This document shows, in pieces, positions 25,032-34,127 of a stretch of 64,000 nt of DNA. Source of the stretch: Ailanthus altissimus. Lineage: Eukaryota; Streptophyta; Magnoliopsida; Sapindales; Simaroubaceae. The DNA lies in assembly GCA_946807835.1 (NCBI GenBank), contig OX327690.1, forward strand, positions 17,766,501-17,830,500, in the 5' to 3' direction. Each line of letters opens with the position of its first letter. Position 1 is the stretch's first letter. Below the pieces are notes generated by a model. That model did no database searches, was not told the origin of the DNA, and saw nothing but the letters and a program-made list of their open reading frames with translations. Both the position numbers and the translations under genes were made by a program.

Positions 25032-25209
25032 CGTTTTTTAGATTAAAAAATGTATAACAGTTATACCCATGATCTAAAACGTAATTTATTAACGATAAAG
25101 AAATGTTCTGCTACGCATCTCCTATTTTGTCTTATAGAGATAAGATGATTATCTTATAGAGATAAGATACTTGTCTTATAGAGATAAGATTGTCTTATAG
25201 AGATAAGAT
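25032..25209 (+). other. Long hairpin plus four tandem TCTTAT-AGAG-ATAAGA hairpins
   Basis: 25032-25081 is a nested hairpin: CGTTTTttAGAT pairs with ATCTAAAACG, enclosing GTATAAC-a-GTTATAC (25052-25066). From 25130 to 25209 the unit tcttatagagataaga occurs four times in about 80 bases; each unit is a perfect 6-bp inverted repeat with the loop AGAG. Confidence 0.85.
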
Positions 25210-28200
25210 GAGTACGAGCAATCCGTTACTAATCTTGAACAAATACCAATAACTATAGGGTACTGAATAAAATATGTAAGGCTTGCTTATGAATCTAAGA
25301 ATAGTTCTAGATTCAATAATATTTGATATTACTAAACCACATATAGAGAAAAGTCATAATGGAAAGTGTTTCCACTGTTATAAGGTTTGAAATAGTAAAT
25401 GTTACTATTCATCGTACCTTGACTTAAGAAAGATTGACTCATTAGATATCTGTTTGACCAAACATTAACATTTCATTAGCATTTGATGTTAACTCTGCAA
25501 GGGTATGAGATACTGCTTGTTATTATCATATCTGCAAGATGTTGCATGATTTGAGAAATGCTTGATTACTAAAAAATGAGAAGTTCAGCTTCACGTAGGT
25601 AATAGAGATTTCCTGAACGTGGTAGCCGTTAAGACTTCACAGTTACTTCTTATTTCTAGTAACAGCATTAATGTTGTATAATTGCTATTTTGAGCCAAAC
25701 ATTATTAGGTAAATCATATCACTCCCTGTAGCTGACAGAGAGGGTTATCACAAAAATAAGGAAATAGTTCCTTGTGATAATGATACTGATTTACTAATTG
25801 AATGTCAGTTAATGAATGGCCGTTATATCTTATATACAACAGGAAATGTTATAAGTGTAGAGGTGAACAGAATATATAGTATTTCAGCAACTTAAATAAT
25901 AATGAATAGTGGTATATATAAGATTAGGTCATGTAGTCGTGAGACGACTATCCTAACTGGTTAAGGATGGTCAGATATTTGATCTGACTATAATACATTG
26001 ACTAGTTTATGAATTATGAATTCAAAAGAATATGACCGAATCTTTATGTAGGTGTAAGACGCCAAGCCACTGGTTTATTAGATCTGGTACATATAGATGT
26101 ATTTAGTCCAATAAATCTTACTGTTATAAATGATTTCGATACTTCATTGTCTTTATAGTGAGTGTCACTATATAGACATGTGTTTCTAGGAAATGCAGGT
26201 TAGAATAATTTCGAAGTGTTCAAAATGTTCTGACAATGAAAGTAAAGAAACAAACCCTTATGTATATTGAGTGCTTGCGATTAGATCGAAGTAGTTTATA
26301 CATAATCAGTAAATTCATAAATTATTTAAAGAGAATATGATTCTCTCTCAGCATAGTCCTCCAGATACTCCTCAACATAAAAATGTTTAGGAAATGAGGA
26401 ATCAGACTATATTAGATACAGTCTGATTGATATTGAGAATTGCTGACCTTCTAAAAAATATCTATGAGGTTATATTTTAACATCTGCTACTCACTTATTA
26501 AATAATTCCATAATCGTTCCTACTACTTTATATGAGATATATACTAAATAGGAAACGAGTCTTAAGTATGTTAAGACTTGGTGTTATTCTGTTTTCATAA
26601 GAGTTATGCAACAGAATAAACTTGTATCTAACGGTACAAGTATCGGTTCATTTAGTATCTCAAGTGGATAATGGGATAACAATTCTATAATTCAGATGAA
26701 CGAAATATGTTCGTTTCTCAAAATGTCACATTCTTAGAGAAAGAGTCAATCTAAATATAGATGAACCAACGATGGAATTTTATTTTCAAATGAGTGAAAT
26801 ACCTTTAACACACTAAGTTCATAGGTCCAAAAGGATATCAAGGCCATCATTTAGGTATGTTTGATACTTGAAGGTGCCCTTGGTGTTTTCTTAGTCGAAG
26901 AAAAAGATCCTTTAACTTATGGAGAGACGATGTTTGACATCGATTCGGGAAAATAAAAAGATATCATAAAATTTGAAATTGACTCAACACATGACAATTA
27001 AGTCTAGGACTTAGTTGAGCTTCCTGTAGAAATTGTTTCTATCAACAGTAAATCAGTTTACGTAGCGGAAGCAGTATGGGCCTTATCTGAAGGAATAGTC
27101 CTTCAAGGCCTGATAGATGTTAAAAGGTTACACTCAGAGATCTAGGATCAATAATGAGGAAACCTTTTTCATCAGTAACCATGCTAAAGTCAATTTAGAT
27201 TTTATTGATGACAAGATACCATAAAATTCGAATTTGACTCTAAGTATGACAATTAAGTCTAGGACTTAGTTGAGCTTCCTGTAGAAATTGTTTCTATCAG
27301 CAGTAAATCAGTTTACGCAGCGGAAGCAGTGTGGGCCCTATCTGAAGGAATGGTCCTTCATGGCCTGACTAATGTTGAAAGGTTACACTCAGAGATCTAG
27401 GATCAATAATGAGGAAACCTTTTTCATCAGTAACCATACTAAAGTCAATTTGGATTATGTTGGCTATTGCTGCATATTATGATAATGAGGACTGGCTTAT
27501 AAATGTAAATAAGGTGTTCTGGGAAGTATATCTCCAACAAGAGATATGCAGAGAACAACTTGATGTTTTTGCATCCAAGCCTAACTTCTAGTATAATGTG
27601 CAAACTGAGGAAGTCCATTTATGGACTTAAGTAGATTTTTCCAAAGGTGGAATCTTTGTTTATATGATGAAATCAGAAAATCTGGTTTTATCAGGAATAA
27701 AGAGGAAGCGTGTGTGTTCAGAAAGGGCAGTGGGAGTATAATTATCTTTTTAGTTCTCTAAAGTGGAAAGTATATACTCAATATTGGAAACGATGATTGG
27801 AGTATAGCAAGTAAATCAGATAAGTGTTATCTGTGTAAAGAACTTCTTCATAAAAGATTTGAGAGAGACTTCCTATATACTAGGTATAAAGCTTTATGGA
27901 GATATAGCTAGGAAGCTAATAAGACTCTCTCAAACTTCGTATATAGAATAAGTCCACGAAAAGGTACAACTTCATTGACTGTAAGACAGTTAAAGTCCCT
28001 TTTAGAAGTGGCATTCATCTTTCTTAGAGGAAGTGTCCTCGGGAAGAAGATGAGAGAGTTAGAGTGTCTAACATCTCAGATGCATTAGCTAGAAATAGAT
28101 TAATGCATACCGTCTAATGTACGAAATCTAAATCTAGATCATGACCATTAAATGGTTGTGAAACATATCAATATATACTTGAGAAGTATATAAGATAAGT

Positions 28201-28707
28201 TTATAAAATATGAAGAAAGTTTCTTACAAAAGAAGGGATACACATTCAGACTTACGTCTGAACTGAATGGTAGAAAGTCTACATCTAGTTATGTGTTTCT
28301 CTTTATCAGTACCGGAGCTAGTTAAATGTGTGTTAGTAAATGTCCACAGGTAATTCTGCCTTGGAGGTAGAATATGTTGCGGCTTGAGAAGTCAGCAAAG
28401 AAAGTACAATGGATATTCAAAATTAATTGCAGAGCTTTGAATAGTTCCAAGCTCAGTGGATCCTATCCCACTATATTGCAAAATAACGGTAATTGCTCGA
28501 GCCGAGAAGCCATAAGGCACACCAGTATTCTAATCATGTGAACTCTGAAAATCACATAATTAGAAAGTTCTTGGCAGCAAGAGTTGTAATAAAATCTAGG
28601 GAATAATCCTTGGATGTAGCGAACCCCCCTAAGCCTAAACTCCTATAGTGTTTGAGAAACACGTGGAGTGTATTGGTATGAGATACCAGTACGTATGGCA
28701 CTGAAGC
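25210..28707 (+). pseudogene. Ruined copia polyprotein rebuilt as a chain of hairpins
   Basis: Copia motifs survive in shifting frames: an integrase end near 26330-26430 (ILSQHSPPDTPQH), an RT block at 27409-27591 (LAIAAYYDNEDWLINVNKVF) and an RNase H region near 28260-28560. Stops and frameshifts are everywhere. Superimposed are perfect hairpins every few tens of bases, for example TTATCAC+AAGGAA (25745-25780), TAGTCGT (25934), GTCAGAT (25970), TGTCT+TATAGTGA (26148-26178), AGAGAAT (26330), AATCAGACT (26400), AGTCTTAA (26558), TTATTCTGTT (26584), ACTTGTA (26620), AAGTCCA (27611), CAGATAA (27817), CATCTTTCTT+GAGGA (28016), ATGCATTA (28080), TATATACTT (28172), TTCAGAC (28245), GTGTTT (28648). 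No protein is expected from it. Confidence 0.85.
26958..27455 (+). repeat. Tandem duplication of ~255 bp inside the young element
   Basis: The block starting aagatatcataaaatttga at 26958 recurs at 27213 with scattered differences. Both copies keep the hairpin GGCC..TGAAGGA / TCCTTCA..GGCC, although its loop and flanks have changed (27079-27110 and the equivalent in copy two). Confidence 0.88.
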
Positions 28708-28718
28708 AAGTGGGAGTT
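28708..28718 (+). other. Polypurine tract of the young element
   Basis: aagtgggagtt lies directly before the right LTR start (tgttggagctgg), the usual copia plus-strand primer position. Confidence 0.8.
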
Positions 28719-30907
28719 TGTTGGAGCTGGTGCTCACGTGCCATTCCAATATTGTATGAATATTAATTGTTAATATTTATACAATAAACATTTCGAATAA
28801 AGATTGTTAATATCATATTAATATGGTATAATGCTTGTAACATTACAGACATTGTTTGATCTGAAAGAGTTCAGATCTGGTCTAAAGGAGTTTAGATCAG
28901 AACTAATAGTTAGCAAAGCTGAGAGTTATAAATGCTAAAAGTTAGCACTGTTAAGAGTTAGCAGGTTATAAGAGTCAGCGAAGTCTAAAGAGTTAGAACC
29001 TTGTCTATAATGGGACAAAGACCTGAGAGTATACTTGTAATGATATAGTTGCAAAGAGTTGCAATAGGTGTTAAGAAATATCATTATGTAAGTATGTCTC
29101 AAAGATAATGTTCCTGATCTATAATCACCAATGCGGGTCTATCGGTGATTCACTTTATATAGATTAGTGTATGTCTATATCTGACTGGTTCAGATAGTTG
29201 TTCTTAGCTGACCATGAGCTTAGAGCTTGTATAGGCATGCGGGTATCCAGTCAGGACTGGATACTGAACAGACTTATGAGGACCCCAATAGATATCCTAT
29301 GACACCGTCAAAGGAAGGTCCTCTCGAGTTGAGTAGTATTCGTGGTCCTTTGACCTGAGCGCCACGGTGGTCTTGTGAGTGATCCATCATGCTTTGGTTC
29401 CACATATGTCAGAGACCTTTCATGGTCTGACCGCTATGTGTCGCTGGGTATGGTCCGATGCTCATGGAGTCCGGTGTGCGTAGATACGGGATCCGTCAGC
29501 TTACGTAGGTAAGTTGTATATCCGATGCTCCGAGATTGTATTTCATAAAGTCTTGTGGCCACAAGCATAAACCCGGGAAAAGAGTTTCCCATAGGGTTAA
29601 ACAATATAGCAAAAGTGTTTGCGTATATTGTTTATCGAGATACGAATCTGGAGATAAGTTTATGGATGAGCAAATGGGGATTTGACGGTGCTGATCTATA
29701 TCCCCGCACATCTAGGATATAAATGATGGAAGGATTATACGTATACGTTATGACCTCAACTTGTATGGTCTGACACACTGATTTGTAATATTCGTAACGT
29801 GTGCGTGGGGCATCGATTACGGATTAATGGAACAGTTCCATTTGACAAATCGGGTGTAGACCTAGAGAGTCCCAATATGAAATGTACTCTTTGAGCACTT
29901 GGGCAGTGTACCGTATTGAATTGTTCAATACAGTATAATTCAGCAATTACTAAGGTTACGTTAACTAAAGTAAGTGGTTAAATTGGTGGGACCCACTTTA
30001 GATTAACTTGGTAACCGAGTAAGGATATAATAGTAATTTCACTTTATGATTATTTAATTGTTAAATAATTAAAATAAATATTTATTTATTTAATTGTTAA
30101 ATAAATTAATTTAACATAACTAAGGTTAAAAGTTAACCAAGTGGTTAAGTTAAGTTAACCTTACTTAAAGGTTAAGTAAAGGTTAACCTAACCATGGTTA
30201 AGTTAGTTAACTATGGTTAAATTAATTAAATATTTATTAACTTAAAGGTTAAGTTAAAATAATCTAACTAAGGTTAAATGTTAACTAAGGTTAGGTTAAG
30301 CCAAATGAAATGCAAATGAAATTCAAATTAGTTTGGAATTAATTCATTTGTATATAAAGTGAAATGAAATTGAAAATGGATATTGATTTAGTTTTTTAGG
30401 TTTTGCATTTTGGGAGCCAATTCAATTTGAGAAATTGAAATTGTTTGTTTTGTGTTTTAAGTGTTAGAACAACAAAACAAATTGAATTAATGGTTACTAA
30501 ATGTAATAACTAAAAACAAGATTTGTTTTATTTATTCAAGAGTTGAATAAAAGGAAAAACAAATATAATTAAGTTAAATGGTTTAACTTTGAAAAATGTT
30601 TAAGAGTTAAACACATATGCTGGATTAAGATGCTGCCATTCTAGACAATCAAACCCACCCTTGTTGATTGCTAGAATTGATCAAAGATTCATTTCATGGT
30701 GGACTTCAAAGAAAATTAATCCAAAGGCTTCATTGGTGATATTTCTCAATCTCGAATTTCAGATTAATCAAATGTTATTTTCTGTGTTCATTGTACATAA
30801 TCTTCCGCTGTGCACATGTATGTATGAGATATGTATATTGTTTGTATGATGAACACAAACCCACATGCAAGAACCCTAGTAAATTCGCCCAACCATATAA
30901 CCCAACA
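28719..30907 (+). repeat. Right LTR of the young element
   Basis: Almost identical to 21618-23803. Differences noted by eye: one near the start (gctcacg for gcttacg), a cluster near 30793 (gtacata for atatgta) and small indels at the 3' end. Followed by the target duplication ATTAT. Confidence 0.93.
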
Positions 30908-32849
30908 ATTATATCCCTCTTAATTTGATAATTACTAATTTTAAATGTGAATTTATGGATTTTTATATATATTAATTTTATTTTGTAGGTTTCAAGTTAA
31001 TAGAGTTATTTGGAATGAAAATTCAAAGAAAACAAGCCAAAGACCAAAAATGCTACAGTGTAATGAATAGTATCAGGTGAACAATGTCGAATGTACAGTG
31101 CCACTACAGTGATAGAAATAGTGTTTGGCGCTTTAGTGCCAAATCACCCAGGATTTGGCACCTTAGCATCGGAAAGTGGTGCCCAGGTGCCATCACCTGT
31201 TTTAACCCCCTTTTTCTTGCCCTAATTTGAAACTTATAAATACTACCCTTTAGCCATTTTTCACACAATCAAAGGGAGGCACGAAATTTACAAAAGAGAA
31301 CAAGGCTTGAGCTCAAATTTGAAGAGAAGAAATGATGTCTCCAAGGTTTTTTGAGCATTATTGAAGATATTTGAAGGATTGAAACCTTGGGGACATCCCA
31401 AAATTCGATTTTTTCTTTCTTTACTTTGTATTTTCTCTTTTGTTTAAATTTCCAACTTTGAATAATGTTTGTATCTATGAATTTCTTGATAATTTTAGTT
31501 ATGGTTGGATTTTTTATGTGATTAAACTTGATTCTAAAGCTTGATGTAGTTTTATTTATATTATGTTTCGATGATTTAGTGTATTTTCGCTGAATTCATT
31601 TATGTTTCTTTATGCTTAATGCTTCCAATTGATTGGAAAATAAATTGGTTGTTGTGGATTTATAGATTGATGCTTGGGAAAGCTTGACCCATTTATTGAA
31701 TTTGGGAGAAACATAGCCTTAGGTTGTTATTGAGTTGGGAGGCTACTAATACTTTGGTAATCACCATGGTTTTCTTAAGGATTGCATGTGGTGCACTCCA
31801 AGTGTTTGATAAAATGTGTGAGAACACTTTGGGTGTGCCATTATACTTAAGATTTTATTTGATGCTCGGGAGAGGTAATAAAATTAATCCTTAGGTAATC
31901 AATTTAAGGGTTGCGTAATGCATGTATATGTAAACATGTTAGATAGGGATGTCAACTTGAATATGTATGCATAGTATCTCATTCGGCACTCGGGAGAGGG
32001 AATGAGATTAGTCTTAAGCCCTTGATTAATGAATTGAACGAAATGCTAGATATGAAGAATAGAATGAAATCAATGCTTTAGGATCCCATTTTTATAGAAT
32101 TCACCATATCGCAAGATTATCATTTTGTTGTTAGATTAAATGTTCTATAACTTGATGGAACTCTATTGAGCAATATGTGTTGATGCTATTTTATGATTAA
32201 TGACTATTTGATGTTTATTTATTTATGCTTTTTATGTGCTTAATGCTTTTAATTGCATTGGGAAATAGATTGGATGATTTAAACATTTGGGTTATGTGAT
32301 TAGGAAAGTTTAATTCATATGTTGGTTGTAAAAAGCATAGCTTTGAGTTTGTTAAGTTGGAAGATTAATGAACTTAGGGTAGTTGCGTAAGGGTAGCTTA
32401 ATGCGTGTATGTATAACGAGTTAGATAGGGATATCAACTTAGTTATATATGCATAGTATCTCATTCGACACTCAGGAGAGGGAATGAGATTAATCATACA
32501 CCCTGGACTAATGAATACATAGAGTTGGTTGTTGATCACTAATGACAAAAACTATAGGAACAATAAAAGGAAACCAAGTCCCTAGAACCCCATTGCCATA
32601 GATCTCTCATGTCTTTAATTTACCAAGTTATTTAGTTTTAAGTTACTTTTAATTCATTAATTCATCTTACCTTTTAGATTAGCCTAGATAAAGTTAGGTT
32701 GCCAATATCATAGTACTTAGCATTAATTTAGGACACAATCTTCGAGAGAACGATACTTACTCATCACTTTATTACTTGCTCACAACCCATGCACTTGCGG
32801 TACAAATTCGCGTGTGTATAATTTCGCAAACAAGCATGGGCGACTACAG

Positions 32850-33536
32850 ATAGCCATGGTACCATATGCCTCTGCTATTAGTGGTCTTATGTATGCTATG
32901 GTGAGCATAATATGAAACATAGAACATGCAGTAAGAGTTATGAGTACATATATGAGTAATCCAAAAAAGCAACACTAGAAAGCTATGAAGTAGATTTTCA
33001 AGTATCTAAAAGAAACTACTAACTTAGTCTTGTGCTTTAGAAAATCAAACTTGGGTTGCAAGGTTATGTTAATGTTAACATTTCTGGTGAAATAAATGGT
33101 TAAAAAAGTACTACTAGTCATATTTTTATATTAGATGGTGCAACAATTTTTTGAGTTTCAAAGTTGTAAAAAATTATTGCCCTTTCAACTATAGAAGTAG
33201 AATATATTGCAATGTTGAAAGCTAGTAAAGAGATGATATAGTTAAGACCTTTATGGAGGAATTGGGTAAAAAGCATGAAAATAATATGTTACATTGTGAT
33301 AGTCATAATACTATTAACTTATCAAAAAAAATTTCATAAGATCAATTTTGTAAGAAGGAGTTTTAACACTTAAGAAGATTCAGAAAAATAAAAATCTAGC
33401 CAATATGCTAATAAATACCGTCATAATAAAAAAATTGAAGTGGTTTACAGCTTCGCTTTAGCTTCTCTCTTAAGGATAAAGGACTAGTTGTTGTAGAGAA
33501 TCTAATTAAAGATAAATTAGTCTTTAAATGAGAGAT
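32850..33536 (+). pseudogene. copia reverse transcriptase end and RNase H, continued
   Basis: The old copia polyprotein resumes with MVPYASAISGLMYAMV, the standard end of the copia RT. It then runs through a decayed RNase H region (for example VEYIAMLKASKEMI at about 33200) to an aaatgagaga polypurine tract at about 33525 and the right LTR. About 170 RT codons, including the catalytic YVDD region, are missing between 20531 and here. Several stops. Confidence 0.8.
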
Positions 33537-34127
33537 TGTTAGATATTTATGAAGTCTAATTAATCATCATATTTATATTTGTCCTAATTTATTTTCTTAT
33601 TAGTAAAAAATAACTATCACTAATTTATTTTCCTATTAATAAAAAGATAACACCCTAATTTATTTTCTACAAATAAAAGGTAGTACCATAATCTATTTCT
33701 TACTAAGCATAGGATTTTATAATGGCGTTTGTGCAACTACATAAAGGGTGGTGTAAAGACAAGTATTATATCTTATAAATTTTTTTTTATCATAGTAAAA
33801 GATTACAACGACAACGGATATAGTACCCTAACATATGTGAGTATGAAGATAAGAATAGTAAGAAATTACAGTCAATCAATTTAAGGTTTATTAAATGAGG
33901 AATTGAAATAATTCTTTAACTTTATATCTGTAATTATGAATAAAATTTTTTTTTATTAAGATAATTTTTTTTTATCTAACAAAAAACTGTAGCAATAATG
34001 GATGTAGCCCTAAATTAAAGATGAATCATTATAAATTTTATGTATTTTTTCTTTTATACTTCGCTTTTATTCCTTTTCTATTTTTATTATTCTTATTTAT
34101 CAATAGATTAGGGTGTAATCCGCAACA
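33537..34127 (+). repeat. Right LTR of the old copia element, with internal duplication
   Basis: Starts tgttagatatttatgaag and ends cgcaaca, like the left LTR, but is ~190 bp longer. The segment around 33780-33832 (ttttttttatcatagtaaaaga...ggatatagtaccctaa) recurs in altered form at about 33960-34016, separated by unrelated AT-rich sequence. Confidence 0.8.

Larger units (their letters stand above)
21618..30907 (+). mobile_element. Young complete non-autonomous LTR element of copia ancestry (hairpin-chain element)
   Basis: LTRs at 21618-23803 and 28719-30907 (2186 and 2189 bp) differ by only about ten positions by eye, several of them clustered near the 3' end. A perfect target duplication ATTAT flanks it (21613-21617 and 30908-30912). 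An intact tRNA-Met primer-binding site (23806-23817) and a polypurine tract (about 28708-28718) are present. The 4.9-kb interior has no open frame above ~60 residues, yet scattered integrase, RT and RNase H motifs show copia descent. Interior and LTRs are crowded with perfect short hairpins. Recent movement with a dead interior implies help in trans from an autonomous relative. Confidence 0.93.
21589..32832 (+). mobile_element. Solo LTR containing the young 9.3-kb element
   Basis: Starts tgataagtgcattttat and ends tttcgcaaaca, with perfect target duplication AGCAT (21584-21588 and 32833-32837). Its own length is about 1.95 kb once the inserted element and one ATTAT copy are removed. TATAAATA lies at 31235-31242 and a weak GC-rich repeat block at about 31125-31195. 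It has no coding region. Internal near-repeats occur: the block at about 31920-32040 and the one at about 32390-32520 (gtatctcattcg.cactc.ggagaggg) recur. Confidence 0.9.
13543..34127 (+). mobile_element. Old Ty1/copia element, host of a multi-level nest
   Basis: Left LTR 13543-13946, gag, gag-pre-integrase, integrase, part of reverse transcriptase, then RT C-terminus and RNase H, right LTR 33537-34127. Its coding sequence is split twice. The first break is at 15986/19858 by a solo LTR with target duplication CTTTA; joining the flanks restores the codons for FFIGY. The second, after 20531, is by a truncated LTR plus nested insertions, with loss of about 500 bases of RT. All coding parts carry stops. 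It is the oldest layer of this cluster. Confidence 0.88.
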
